Notes: a model not told the origin generated them from the letters alone. 64,000 bases of DNA from Bacillota bacterium (GCA_023421075.1 JAEZUM010000079.1:1-64000); one strand, 5' to 3'. Counted from the first letter of the stretch, positions 18,197-27,733 are shown. Made by a program: numbers and translations.

Positions 18197-18958
18197 ATGC
18201 TTCGGGATGTATTATCAATCGGTGATAAAATAGATATCAAACCACTTGGTAAGAGCGGCAAACCAATTCTGGGAGCCAGAACACTTGTAAGCCAATTGGT
18301 TGATTTTGTCGACGGTGATGTGATAAACATTGCTGCGCCTATTGTATTAGGAAAGACGATTCCTCTTCCGGTCGGCGAATATTATAATTTGTGTTTTTAT
18401 ACAGAAAAAGGCCTTTATCAATGCACCAGCACGGTAATCAGTAATCATAGAGATAATAAGACCATTATAACAGTGGTAAGAATTACGACAAACCTTGAAA
18501 AGTTTCAGAGAAGACAATATTTTCGATTAGAATTAATTCATGATATTGAATACAGACCAATTACGATTGAAGAAGAGATCCTGGAACGAAAGATAAGCAA
18601 TTCGGAGTTTGATAATCCGGAGTCATTGACAGAAGCCAGGAAAAGACTGGCTCAGATTGACAGGGAATGGCTATCCGCTTCGATTACCGATCTTAGCGGA
18701 GGAGGAGCGAGATTTAGCTCAGAGGTCTTACATAAATCCGGAGATAAGATTCGTATTAAGTTGAATTTTCTGTCAGGGAAGGAATTAAAGAAGTTGCTTT
18801 TAACGGCTAATATAATCTCCTCAAGCCGAATTCCGGTGAGGGTTGGTGCATATGAGCATAGAGTGGAATTTATCGATATAATGCAAAAAGACCGGGAAGC
18901 CTTAATTAAGTACATATTTGAACAGGAGCGGAAACAGAGAAGAAACGACATTGGATAA
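18197..18958 (+). CDS. PilZ-domain flagellar brake protein (YcgR-like)
   Basis: 253 aa. An N-terminal YcgR-N type domain is followed by a PilZ domain with the c-di-GMP motif 'RRQYFRLE' (near residue 108) and 'DLSGGGARFSS' ([D/N]xSxxG type, about residue 165). By family it binds c-di-GMP and slows the motor or stator. Its place between flhG and cheB differs from Bacillus, where the homologue (YpfA/DgrA) is unlinked. The N-terminal assignment is inferred from length and context. Confidence 0.85.
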   Translation: MLRDVLSIGDKIDIKPLGKSGKPILGARTLVSQLVDFVDGDVINIAAPIVLGKTIPLPVGEYYNLCFYTEKGLYQCTSTVISNHRDNKTIITVVRITTNLEKFQRRQYFRLELIHDIEYRPITIEEEILERKISNSEFDNPESLTEARKRLAQIDREWLSASITDLSGGGARFSSEVLHKSGDKIRIKLNFLSGKELKKLLLTANIISSSRIPVRVGAYEHRVEFIDIMQKDREALIKYIFEQERKQRRNDIG

Positions 18959-19018
18959 CATAGAAATCCGTATAGCAGGGGTATCGGTTTGGTCCCTTAT
19001 GGAGGAATAGATCAAAAT

Positions 19019-20128
19019 ATGAAGAAAAATATTTTAATAATAGATGACTCTGCACTTATGAGAAGGGTACTCTCTGATATAATTAATTCAGATAAGAGAT
19101 TCCAAGTATCAGAAGTAGCAGTGAATGGTTTGGAAGGCTTAGAACTTCTGCAAAATAAGGAAAAGAATTTTGATGCCGTACTACTTGATATTAATATGCC
19201 AAAGATGAACGGTATTGAAATGCTTGAGGCTTTAAAGCAGAAGGGAATCAGGGCTACTGTAATTATTGTCAGTACCATTGCAAAAAAGGAAGCCAAAGAG
19301 ACCATTCGTGCATTGGAATTGGGAGCTTTTGATTTCGTAACAAAGCCGGAAAGCTTCATGGAGGTGAAAAGCAACCTTTTTTCTGACCGAATTCTAGAGT
19401 GCCTTACCACTGCGACAAAGGCAGAGGCAGATACTGTGAGTTCACCTTTTATCAAGGAAGATAAACCAGTCACCCAGGTAATGGAGGATCTTTCCACTGT
19501 CAAGGAGTCGATTAGTAAGAGATCGGTACCTACCTTACCACAGGGAGCGAAGAAGCTTGTTGCTCTTGCCTGTTCTACAGGAGGTCCGAAGGCACTTCAT
19601 AGTGTATTACCGAATCTGCCTGCTAATCTGGATGCCGGAATGTTGATTGTTCAACATATGCCCGGTGGATTTACCAAATCTCTGGCTGACCGGTTAAATG
19701 AACTGAGTAAGGTAACAGTAAAGGAAGCAGAGGATGGTGACATCCTGAGAAAGGGCACGGTGTATATCGCAAAAGGCGGATATCAGATGCGGCTGAAAAG
19801 ACTGGACGATCAAACCTATCGTATCGCAATCTCGCAGGAACCTGCACGGCATGGATTATTACCCTGTGCGGATATTATGTACGAATCGCTTTTGGATACG
19901 AATTTTGATCAAATCACCTGTGTGGTATTGACCGGCATGGGCGGAGACGGAACCGCCGGTATTACACAACTTAACAAAAAACAAAACATTTATGTTATTG
20001 CTCAAAACGAAGAGACCAGTATCGTATACGGTATGCCGAAAGTGATTAAGGATGCCGGACTTGTCGATGAAGTGGTTGCATTAAACGATGTATCGAACGC
20101 CATTATAAAGAATGTGGGGGTGTGCTAA
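19019..20128 (+). CDS. cheB: chemotaxis methylesterase/glutamine deamidase CheB
   Basis: 369 aa. CheB removes methyl groups from receptor glutamates when phosphorylated by CheA. The receiver domain has the acidic 'DDS' (9-11) and Asp57 in 'LLDINMPKMNGIEML', and the C-terminal domain has the catalytic motifs 'ACSTGGPKAL', 'QHMPGGFTKSLADRL' and 'TGMGGDGTAGI' (Ser/His/Asp). Its start at ATG 19019 is preferred by homology; GGAGG is 13 nt upstream, a long spacing. cheR, its partner, is absent from the window. Confidence 0.95.
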   Translation: MKKNILIIDDSALMRRVLSDIINSDKRFQVSEVAVNGLEGLELLQNKEKNFDAVLLDINMPKMNGIEMLEALKQKGIRATVIIVSTIAKKEAKETIRALELGAFDFVTKPESFMEVKSNLFSDRILECLTTATKAEADTVSSPFIKEDKPVTQVMEDLSTVKESISKRSVPTLPQGAKKLVALACSTGGPKALHSVLPNLPANLDAGMLIVQHMPGGFTKSLADRLNELSKVTVKEAEDGDILRKGTVYIAKGGYQMRLKRLDDQTYRIAISQEPARHGLLPCADIMYESLLDTNFDQITCVVLTGMGGDGTAGITQLNKKQNIYVIAQNEETSIVYGMPKVIKDAGLVDEVVALNDVSNAIIKNVGVC

Positions 20129-22219
20129 ATGGACGTAAGTCAATACCTAGAAATATTTATTGAAGAAACAAAAGAGCATTTGCAAAACCTGAATCAACAC
20201 TTGTTGATTCTGGAGCGTGAACCGGAGAATGAGGAAACAATCAATGAGATTTTCCGTGCTGCTCATTCCCTTAAGGGTATGGCCGGCACTATGGGTTATA
20301 AGAGAATGCAGAGATTAACTCATGATATGGAGAATGTATTTTCCGAAATCAGAACCGGTAAGATGAAGGCTACCTCATCCTTGGTAGATATCCTATTTAA
20401 AGGACTTGATGCCCTTGAGAATTATCTGAGTAATATTCAATCAGAATCCAGTGAGGGAGAAGAGGATAACGAGGATATTATCAATGCTCTTAATAATTTC
20501 CTGAATGAGGGATTGGGACAGGCACCTGTCGCTAAGAGTGCTGAGCCTGCTAAGGAAGCAAAGGCATCTGCAGCAGCAACGGTAGTAGATGATAAGATGA
20601 AGTTCATGAATGTTAAACTGGAAGAGCATGAGAAAAAAGCAATTGTCAAGGCCGGTACACTTGGTCTGAATGTCATCGGTTTAACAGTCTATATACAGGA
20701 ATATTGCGTTCTTAAGGGAGCAAGAGCGTTCATGGTAAACCGTACCTTAGAAGAATACGGCGAGATTATTAAGCTGAATCCAAGTGCTCAGGATCTTGAG
20801 GATGAGAAATATGATATGGATTATTCCGCATTTATTATTACGAAGGAAAGTCCGGAAAAGCTCAGCAAAGAAGCTTCTAATGTATCTGAGGTAAAAGAAG
20901 TTGTTGCCGGATATATCACACTGCCTGAGGCTGAGGTTGCTGCTTATACTACTATACTGAAGCAGGACGAACAATCTGTAGCACAACCGAAGAAGCAAGA
21001 GAATGATGCGAATTCATTGAAGGCGGGTAACGCTCCTGCAGCGAAGCAAGCGGCTAAGCCTGTGGCGAACCGCTCGGTTCGTGTGGATATCGATAAGCTG
21101 GATGTTCTGATGAACCTGGTTAGTGAGCTTATTATTGCAAAGAACGGTCTGATATCAATCAGTAGTGAAAAGGATATCATGCAGGATAACGGTTTCCATG
21201 AGCAGATCGAATATCTGGAGAGAGTAACAACGAACCTGCATGAGTCTGTTATGAAGACAAGAATGGTTCCCATCGAGAGTGTTGTGAACCGCTTCCCGAG
21301 AATGATCCGAGACCTTTCCAAGAAGCTTGATAAGGAAATGGAATTATATATGACCGGTGAGGAGACAGAACTAGATCGTACCGTAATCGATGAGATCGGC
21401 GATCCGCTGATGCATCTGTTGCGTAATGCAGCCGACCATGGTCTCGAGAGCAATGAGCAGAGACAAAAGGTTGGTAAGAATCCGGCAGGATCAATCTATC
21501 TGGATGCATATCAGGATGGTAACAACGTAGTCATCGAGGTTAGAGATGACGGCGCCGGTATCAATACCGAGAAGATTAAGAAGAAGGCTCTGGAAAGAGG
21601 AACTATTACGGAGGAACAAGCACAGAGAATGACCGATAAGGATATTATCGATATCCTGTTCCAGCCGAGCTTCTCCACAGCCGAACAGATTACTGATGTA
21701 TCCGGCAGAGGAGTAGGACTTGACGTTGTTAAGACAAAGATTGAGGCTCTCGGAGGAGAAATAGAAGCAAAGACCAAATTAGGGGAAGGTTCTAATTTTA
21801 TTATCCGTTTGCCCTTAACGCTTGCAATTATACAATCCCTTATGGTTATTATCGGCGATGAGAAATTTGCTCTTCCTCTTGGCAGCATTCAGACGGTTGA
21901 GGATATACCGGTAGCTGATATCAAGACGATTCAGGGTAAGGAAGTTATTAATCTCAGAGGAACCGTAGTACCGATTATTCGATTAGGAAATCTTCTTAAT
22001 TGCAAACAGCAGGAAACATCTCCCGAGGAGTTACTTGTGGTTATTGTTAAGAAGGGTGAGAGACTTGCCGGTATGGTAGTGGAGGAACTAATCGGACAAC
22101 AGGAAATCGTTATCAAATCAATCGGTAAGTATATCAAGAGCCATAAAATTATCAGTGGTGCAACCATCCTTGGTAATGGCGAGGTGGCTTTAATTCTTGA
22201 TGTCAATTCTTTAGTATAG
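20129..22219 (+). CDS. cheA: chemotaxis histidine kinase CheA
   Basis: 696 aa. CheA is the receptor-coupled kinase for CheY and CheB. P1 (1-115) has the phosphorylated His46 in 'RAAHSLKGMAGTMGY'. P2 lies roughly at 150-290, P3 dimerisation starts at 'VRVDIDKLDVLMNLVSELII', P4 has 'HLLRNAADHGLE' (N box) and 'GRGVGLDVVK' (G2), and the C-terminus is a CheW-like P5 domain. It starts directly after the cheB stop. An Ala/Gln-rich linker joins P2 to P3. Confidence 0.96.
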   Translation: MDVSQYLEIFIEETKEHLQNLNQHLLILEREPENEETINEIFRAAHSLKGMAGTMGYKRMQRLTHDMENVFSEIRTGKMKATSSLVDILFKGLDALENYLSNIQSESSEGEEDNEDIINALNNFLNEGLGQAPVAKSAEPAKEAKASAAATVVDDKMKFMNVKLEEHEKKAIVKAGTLGLNVIGLTVYIQEYCVLKGARAFMVNRTLEEYGEIIKLNPSAQDLEDEKYDMDYSAFIITKESPEKLSKEASNVSEVKEVVAGYITLPEAEVAAYTTILKQDEQSVAQPKKQENDANSLKAGNAPAAKQAAKPVANRSVRVDIDKLDVLMNLVSELIIAKNGLISISSEKDIMQDNGFHEQIEYLERVTTNLHESVMKTRMVPIESVVNRFPRMIRDLSKKLDKEMELYMTGEETELDRTVIDEIGDPLMHLLRNAADHGLESNEQRQKVGKNPAGSIYLDAYQDGNNVVIEVRDDGAGINTEKIKKKALERGTITEEQAQRMTDKDIIDILFQPSFSTAEQITDVSGRGVGLDVVKTKIEALGGEIEAKTKLGEGSNFIIRLPLTLAIIQSLMVIIGDEKFALPLGSIQTVEDIPVADIKTIQGKEVINLRGTVVPIIRLGNLLNCKQQETSPEELLVVIVKKGERLAGMVVEELIGQQEIVIKSIGKYIKSHKIISGATILGNGEVALILDVNSLV

Positions 22220-22232
22220 GGGGTGCAATGAT

Positions 22233-22682
22233 ATGGCAGTTGATACAAAACAATTTATAATTGCTTATCTTAATAAGGGTCAATTTGGTATAGATATTAA
22301 TTACATAGACAATATTATAGTTATGCAGAGTATTACCAGAATACCTAAGTCTCAGAAATTTTTCCGTGGAGTAATTAACCTTAGAGGTGAAATTGTTCCG
22401 GTTATGAGTCTTAGCAACAAATTGGGTCTTGAGGAAGCACCATACACATCAAAATCAAGAATTATCATTGTTCGCCCGGAAAATGGTGCTGCACCGGTAG
22501 GTTTCATTGTAGATGAAGTAAAAGAGGTTATTACGCTGGAAATAGATTCGATTGAAAAAATGACATATGATGAGAAGGATGAGAAAGCAAATTACAGTAT
22601 CGGAATTGGAAAATACGGTACGGAACTTGTGAATATCCTGAATGTTCCTTCCATCGTAATTGAGAAGGAAGCAAATGCTTAA
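22233..22682 (+). CDS. cheW: chemotaxis coupling protein CheW
   Basis: 149 aa, the full length of a single CheW domain. It couples receptors to CheA. Key features are 'FGIDINYIDNIIVMQSITRIP' and 'FFRGVINLRGEIVPVMSL', with 'GFIVDEVKEVITL'. It follows cheA by 13 bp with a GGGGGTG ribosome site. Confidence 0.95.
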   Translation: MAVDTKQFIIAYLNKGQFGIDINYIDNIIVMQSITRIPKSQKFFRGVINLRGEIVPVMSLSNKLGLEEAPYTSKSRIIIVRPENGAAPVGFIVDEVKEVITLEIDSIEKMTYDEKDEKANYSIGIGKYGTELVNILNVPSIVIEKEANA

Positions 22683-22707
22683 ATAAAAGAAACGAGGTGC
22701 AGTGGCG

Positions 22708-23325
22708 GTGTCCCATTTGGATATAAATCAACTGGATAATATGCAGTACGATGTACTGAGAGAGATCGGTAACATTGGTGCAGGAAATGCGACAACTGCA
22801 CTTTCCCAAATGATAAATTCTAAAATTGATATGAAGGTTCCTAAGGTTGATTTGCTGGAATTCAAGGAGCTGTCCGATATCGTCGGCGGTGCTGAGAATC
22901 TGGTAGTGGGGATCCTCTTTACGCTGGAAGGTCCGATCGAAGGAATGATGATGTTTATGATGGATATGGCTGCATCAAGACATCTGGTGAATTCCTTGAT
23001 GGGCGACATGAGTAACGGAGCTTCGGAATTTAGCGAAATGGAGTTGTCGGCTTTAAATGAAATTGGAAATATTATTGCAGGCGCATATCTTTCCTCCCTA
23101 TCAACTCTAACAAATATACTGATAACAGCAAGTGTTCCATATATGGCAATCGATATGGCAGGTGCTATCTTAAGCGTGCCCGCCATTGAATTTGGAAAAA
23201 TCGGAGATAAGGCATTACTGATTGAAACAGAATTTGTTGATGATGATAAGGCGGTTAACGGATATTTTATCTTAATACCTACCATAGACTCATATGGAGC
23301 AATTCTTACATCTTTAGGATTATAG
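22708..23325 (+). CDS. cheC: CheY-P phosphatase CheC
   Basis: 205 aa. CheC dephosphorylates CheY-P and binds CheD for adaptation. Both CheC/FliY phosphatase helices are intact: 'EIGNIGAGNATTAL' (near residue 16) and 'EIGNIIAGAYLSSL' (about residue 115), each with the catalytic Glu and Asn. A GTG start at 22708 is 8 nt after GAGGTG; GTG 22702 is too close. cheD follows after 9 bp, matching the known CheC-CheD partnership. Confidence 0.94.
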   Translation: MSHLDINQLDNMQYDVLREIGNIGAGNATTALSQMINSKIDMKVPKVDLLEFKELSDIVGGAENLVVGILFTLEGPIEGMMMFMMDMAASRHLVNSLMGDMSNGASEFSEMELSALNEIGNIIAGAYLSSLSTLTNILITASVPYMAIDMAGAILSVPAIEFGKIGDKALLIETEFVDDDKAVNGYFILIPTIDSYGAILTSLGL

Positions 23326-23334
23326 GGTGAGTGC

Positions 23335-23820
23335 ATGAACGAAATGATAAAAGTAGGGATGGCAGATCTTAATGTATGTGTCTCACCAAATGCTATAACA
23401 ACCTTAGGGTTGGGATCCTGCGTGGGAATTGTCCTGTACGATCCGGTTAGAAGAATTGCCGGGATGGTACATATTATGCTGCCAGACAGTACTAAAATTT
23501 TAAATAACGAAAACAAAGCAAAATTTGCTGATACCGGTATCGATTTGTTAATCAAAAGAATGTTGGAAATCGGAGCGGATCGAAGGCTGCTGATTGCAAA
23601 GATTGCAGGTGGAGCTCAGATGTTCGCATTCAGTAATAACAGTGATATGATGAGAATAGGCGAGCGTAATGTGGAGGCAACAAAGATTAAATTAGCTGAA
23701 TTAGGGATCAGTATACGGGCTGAGGATACAGGAGCTAATTACGGACGGACGATTGAGTTTTATCCTGAAAATGGTTCGCTTCTGATCAAGTCAGTGGGTA
23801 AGGAACGTAAAATTCTATAA
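23335..23820 (+). CDS. cheD: chemoreceptor glutamine deamidase CheD
   Basis: 161 aa. CheD deamidates receptor glutamines and modulates CheC. Catalytic Cys29 in 'GLGSCVGIVLYD' and His46 in 'GMVHIMLPDS' are present, with the Thr usually in the triad located in the following strand. The CheC-CheD-FliY set marks a Bacillus-type adaptation system. Confidence 0.94.
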   Translation: MNEMIKVGMADLNVCVSPNAITTLGLGSCVGIVLYDPVRRIAGMVHIMLPDSTKILNNENKAKFADTGIDLLIKRMLEIGADRRLLIAKIAGGAQMFAFSNNSDMMRIGERNVEATKIKLAELGISIRAEDTGANYGRTIEFYPENGSLLIKSVGKERKIL

Positions 23821-23839
23821 AAGAATAGTGGGTGATCTG

Positions 23840-24118
23840 ATGCGGGAAAGATATATTCCGGCTCTTGTTATGCTGTTAGCTGGTGCGATCACCAGCGTTC
23901 TTAATATCGTTAATAAGATAAAGGTAGAAGATGGCTTAAAAAGATTACTCCTTGTGTTGGTTATATTCTATTTCGTAGGTTTAATCATCAAAGCAATCAT
24001 AGTAAGAACGGTTATCAATGCCCCGAAGAAGGGCGATGAAATCCCGGGGGAAGAAGTCGAGGGTACTGGGGAGGAAGCTAAGCAGGGTGACACAAAACCA
24101 GATAGTGCGAAAAAGTAA
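23840..24118 (+). CDS. small membrane protein of the fla/che operon (unknown function)
   Basis: 92 aa. Two hydrophobic segments (about residues 5-20 and 34-55) flank a short basic loop, and the C-terminal ~35 residues are charged and rich in Glu/Gly/Lys, probably cytoplasmic. ATG 23840 has GGGTGAT a few nt upstream; GTG 23828 is an alternative. It lies between cheD and sigD. I recognise no family; its conserved place suggests a flagellar accessory role, which is only inference. Confidence 0.7.
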   Translation: MRERYIPALVMLLAGAITSVLNIVNKIKVEDGLKRLLLVLVIFYFVGLIIKAIIVRTVINAPKKGDEIPGEEVEGTGEEAKQGDTKPDSAKK

Positions 24119-24156
24119 TTTCTGCATAAAACTTTAGAATTGTTTTCGGAGGTACT

Positions 24157-24924
24157 ATGAACGCTGAAGGAAAGCAAAAGCTTTGGGAAGATTATGCTAA
24201 GAAAAAGACCCCGGAGCTACAGGAAAAAATAATAATTGAATATGCTGGTTTAGTGAAATTGGTAGCAGGCCGACTCAGTATGTATCTTGGTTATAATGTA
24301 GAATATGATGATCTGGTTGGTTATGGTACCTTTGGGCTTATTGATGCGGTGGATAAATTTGACTATACAAAGGGTGTCAAATTCGAGACCTATGCTTCGC
24401 TTCGAATCAGAGGGGCTATTCTTGACCAAATTCGTAAAATGGATTGGATTCCCAGAAGCATTAGACAAAAGCAAAGAAAGATTGATTTGGCATACCAGAG
24501 CCTGGAGCAAAAATATGGTCGTTTAGCCAGTGATGAAGAGATAGCAATGGAGTTGGAGATATCCGTAGACGAGCTTGAGACCTGGCAAAATCAAACAAAG
24601 GTAACAAATATTATCTCATTGGACGAGTTCATGGAGCAGGGAACCGAATCTAAAGTAGAGCAGAGTCTTACTGCGGATTTTGATCAACCTGATAAAATAG
24701 TAGAAAAACAGGAATTAAAGGAAGTACTGTTGAAAACCTTGGAGACATTGACCGAAAAAGAAAAGAAGGTTATAGTTCTCTATTATTACGAGGAGTTGAC
24801 TTTAAAGGAAATCAGCAGGATTCTGGAGGTATCGGAATCCCGCATTTCCCAATTACATACAAAAGCGTTACAGAAAATGAAGGTACGACTTGGAAGTAAT
24901 ATTGAAGTATTTGCTGGCTTTTAG
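24157..24924 (+). CDS. fliA: flagellar RNA polymerase sigma factor FliA/SigD (sigma-28)
   Basis: 255 aa. This sigma factor transcribes late flagellar, chemotaxis and autolysin genes. Region 2 shows 'DLVGYGTFGLIDAVDKFD' and 'KFETYASLRIRGAILDQIRKMDWIPRSIR', region 3 'RLASDEEIAMELEIS', and region 4 an HTH 'LTLKEISRILEVSESRISQLHTKALQKM'. These match WhiG/FliA/SigD sigma factors. It follows the chemotaxis genes as sigD does in Bacillus. Confidence 0.95.
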   Translation: MNAEGKQKLWEDYAKKKTPELQEKIIIEYAGLVKLVAGRLSMYLGYNVEYDDLVGYGTFGLIDAVDKFDYTKGVKFETYASLRIRGAILDQIRKMDWIPRSIRQKQRKIDLAYQSLEQKYGRLASDEEIAMELEISVDELETWQNQTKVTNIISLDEFMEQGTESKVEQSLTADFDQPDKIVEKQELKEVLLKTLETLTEKEKKVIVLYYYEELTLKEISRILEVSESRISQLHTKALQKMKVRLGSNIEVFAGF

Positions 24925-24980
24925 TTACTTTAATATTCATGGAACCTTAGGGGAAGGGTTATCAAGTTAGGAGGAGAAAA

Positions 24981-26585
24981 ATGAGTGGTAGGAATGGTTA
25001 CTTTCAAATAGTGATAAAGCAGGATGGCACTTATTTGAAATTATATGATGCCGAGCAAGGAGGAGAGGCTGTTTTCTATGAAGAAATCAGCAATTATCTG
25101 ATTGATCGGAAAATATACGAGTATGATAAGGTGGCAATCGGTCGAGCTTTAACCGGATTACAGGGCTCAGCAGAGGTCAAGATTTCTGATTATCCTGTTC
25201 TGACAATTGATGAGATCATTAAGGTTGAGATTGCAGAGGATCGTATGTATGCCAAGGTAAGATGCTACCCTCCGTCCAATAATGGACACCTTTTAATGAA
25301 GGATGAGATCATTGCCTCTTTGGTACGAGCTGGGGTTAAGTATGGTGTCGATGACAATGCTATCATGGAGTTCTTAAAGGATAGGCAGTATTGTACCGAT
25401 TACATATTTGCGAAAGCGACACCTCCGATGCAAGGCCGTGATGCAGTAATCACCTATCATTTTAATACCGATTTGACGTTAAAGCCCAAGAGAAATGAAG
25501 ATGGTTCCGTCGATTTTCATCAGCTTGATATGATCAGTCATTGTAATAAAGATCAGCTCTTAGCAACGCTTACTCCGATGGATCAGGGTAAACCAGGTAT
25601 AGACGTATGTGGAGTAATTATTCGTCCTAATAAAGTTAATAATCGAATCCTCAGACATGGTAATAAAATATATCTGTCGGAGGATGGTCTTCGTATGTAT
25701 TCTTCTGTCGATGGACACGTCAGTCTTGTGGATAATCGAGTATTCGTATCGGATACTTATGAGGTTCATGCAGATGTAGATGCCTCCACCGGAGATATCG
25801 AATATGAAGGGAATGTTGTTGTCAAAGGCAATGTTATAACCGGATTTTCCGTTCGTGCGAAAGGTGATATTGAGGTGAATGGTGTCGTGGAAGGCGCCTA
25901 CATTGAAGCCGGTGGACAGATCGTTCTGAAGCGCGGAATGCAAGGGATGAACAAAGGAATACTGAAGGCAAACGGTAATATAATTACGAAATTTATAGAA
26001 AACGCAGAGGTAATTGCCGGAGGTTATGTTTCAACAGAATCAATCCTTCATAGTAAGGTTTCGGCGAAGGGAGATATAATAGTCGGAGGAAAACGCGGTT
26101 TCGTAACCGGTGGTGAGATACGCTCCGGTACCATGATCTCTGTGAAGACGGCCGGCTCCCAGATGGGTACCGCAACTCTCTTAGAGGTAGGTATTGATCC
26201 GAGAGTTCTGGAGGAATTCCGTGAACTGGAGAAGAAGATTGCGACGATGATGGCCGATAAGGAGCGTTTGGCGCAGGCTTTGATCATGTTCCGTAAGAAG
26301 ATTTCAACAGGAACGCAGATTACCGATGAAAAGATGGAATATCTTAAGCAGGTAACGCAAAATAATATCATGCTGGAAACACAGATAAAAGAAGCCAGAA
26401 AACGATATGAGGAACTAAAGGTTGAGGTCGATAATAATTCCTCCGGTTCCATAAAAGTATCCGAGATCGTATATCCCGGAACGAAGCTTGTGATCTCTAA
26501 TGTGATTCATTTTGTTCGTTCTGAGACACATCATAGTAAATTCATTCGTGACAGAGCGGATATCAAAGTACTTCCACTAATGTAA
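24981..26585 (+). CDS. DUF342/FapA family protein
   Basis: 534 aa. The middle 'GDIEYEGNVVVKGNVITGF', 'VRAKGDIEVNGVVEGAYIEAGG' and 'GEIRSGTMISVKTAG' repeats form a predicted beta-helix, and the C-terminus is a coiled coil (about residues 400-480). These are the features of the DUF342/FapA polymerisation family, found in many clostridial flagellar operons. The biochemical function is not established; a link to motility or chemotaxis is inferred from position. A GGAGGAGAAAA ribosome site precedes the ATG. Confidence 0.8.
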   Translation: MSGRNGYFQIVIKQDGTYLKLYDAEQGGEAVFYEEISNYLIDRKIYEYDKVAIGRALTGLQGSAEVKISDYPVLTIDEIIKVEIAEDRMYAKVRCYPPSNNGHLLMKDEIIASLVRAGVKYGVDDNAIMEFLKDRQYCTDYIFAKATPPMQGRDAVITYHFNTDLTLKPKRNEDGSVDFHQLDMISHCNKDQLLATLTPMDQGKPGIDVCGVIIRPNKVNNRILRHGNKIYLSEDGLRMYSSVDGHVSLVDNRVFVSDTYEVHADVDASTGDIEYEGNVVVKGNVITGFSVRAKGDIEVNGVVEGAYIEAGGQIVLKRGMQGMNKGILKANGNIITKFIENAEVIAGGYVSTESILHSKVSAKGDIIVGGKRGFVTGGEIRSGTMISVKTAGSQMGTATLLEVGIDPRVLEEFRELEKKIATMMADKERLAQALIMFRKKISTGTQITDEKMEYLKQVTQNNIMLETQIKEARKRYEELKVEVDNNSSGSIKVSEIVYPGTKLVISNVIHFVRSETHHSKFIRDRADIKVLPLM

Positions 26586-26668
26586 TTAAGAAGAACATCA
26601 GGAAGATCCTGTTTAACCTAAGGAATGAGTATTGGGGTTAATGTATTATCTCGTATGGGAGGGAAATT

Positions 26669-26977
26669 ATGCAGGTAGGACCTATCGACGCAATCAGAGC
26701 ACAAGAAGCTACACAGATTAGGCATGTAGACATTCAGAAAGCGCAGCACGCCCAGGAGCAGATAAGTCGTAATTTTCAAAATATGGTGCAGCAGGAACAA
26801 AGCAAGCCCACAGAGACGACAAAGACAGAGAATACAGAATACCGCTATGATGCGAAAGAAAAAGGCAATAATCAATATTCGGGTTCTAAAAGCAAACAAA
26901 AGAAGAAGGATGACAAAGGTGACTCCAAGAATGGATCGAATACGCCCAAAAGCGGAGGGATTGATATCTTGATTTAA
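26669..26977 (+). CDS. small hydrophilic fla/che-operon protein (unknown)
   Basis: 102 aa. The N-terminal ~45 residues are amphipathic and rich in Gln ('QVGPIDAIRAQEATQIRHVD'); the rest is Lys/Ser/Asn-rich and likely disordered, ending 'GGIDILI'. The ribosome site is good (GGGAGGGAAATT). I do not recognise the family. The 83-bp gap before it can form short hairpins (CAGGA/TCCTG, TTAACC/GGTTAA). Confidence 0.65.
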   Translation: MQVGPIDAIRAQEATQIRHVDIQKAQHAQEQISRNFQNMVQQEQSKPTETTKTENTEYRYDAKEKGNNQYSGSKSKQKKKDDKGDSKNGSNTPKSGGIDILI

Positions 26978-27001
26978 AAACATGCGCAGGAGTAGTGAAA
27001 A

Positions 27002-27709
27002 ATGAGTCCAATTGAAATAGCACTGATTATTATAGGGATCATAGTCATCATCATCAGCTGTGTTGTTGTTGATAACTCATCTAAGATGAAAAATCAAATG
27101 ATCGGAAAATCGTTGTCCTCCTTGGAGGAGAAATTGACGGATGAAGACAAAAAACACCTGATGGATAAGATGAAGGAGCTTCTAGGAGAGGTACGGGAGG
27201 AGACAATACTTCGAACCGAGGATACCTTAAGTAAATTATCGAATGAAAAGATCCTGGCAGTTAACGAATTCTCAGATCAGATTATGGAGAAAATTAAACG
27301 AAATCATGAAGAAGTTGTTTTCTTATATAATATGTTAAATGATAAGGAAAAAGATCTGAAAGCTACGGTCAGAGAGATTGACTCTTCCCAAAAAAGAGTA
27401 CAGGATATATTGGAGAGTAAATCGGAAAATGATAAGCTGCAGGCAGTTAAGAATGCAAAAACCCAAGCAGCTGCAAAAGCACTTAGCCACACACAGACCA
27501 GCCAAGTTGATAAGCCCTCAAGAGCAGTTATTCAAAAATCGGAGATACCAGCCGAGGTTTCTACCGTAAGCGGGCCGTCTTCCAATAATAATTCACAGAT
27601 ATTAGCCCTTTACTCACAGGGTAGATCTGTAGTTGAAATCTCAAAGCTCTTAGGACTGGGCCAGGGAGAAGTTAAGCTGGTAATCGATTTGTTTAAAGGA
27701 AAGAAGTAA
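27002..27709 (+). CDS. membrane-anchored coiled-coil protein, DUF6115/SwrB-like
   Basis: 235 aa. One N-terminal TM helix ('IEIALIIIGIIVIIISCVVV'), a long charged coiled coil (about residues 35-150), a polar linker, and a C-terminal HTH-like helix pair 'ALYSQGRSVVEISKLLGLGQ'. Bacillus swrB, a single-pass protein that helps activate flagellar export, occupies this place between sigD and rpsB and has the same layout. Equivalence is inferred from position and architecture, not direct similarity. Confidence 0.65.
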   Translation: MSPIEIALIIIGIIVIIISCVVVDNSSKMKNQMIGKSLSSLEEKLTDEDKKHLMDKMKELLGEVREETILRTEDTLSKLSNEKILAVNEFSDQIMEKIKRNHEEVVFLYNMLNDKEKDLKATVREIDSSQKRVQDILESKSENDKLQAVKNAKTQAAAKALSHTQTSQVDKPSRAVIQKSEIPAEVSTVSGPSSNNNSQILALYSQGRSVVEISKLLGLGQGEVKLVIDLFKGKK

Positions 27710-27733
27710 TTCGAAAGGCTTGGTGCGATACCT

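Noticed and set aside
22728..23555. 275-codon minus-strand frame opposite cheC and cheD
   Set aside because: It mirrors genes with clear family motifs on the + strand, has no ribosome site and no recognisable domain.
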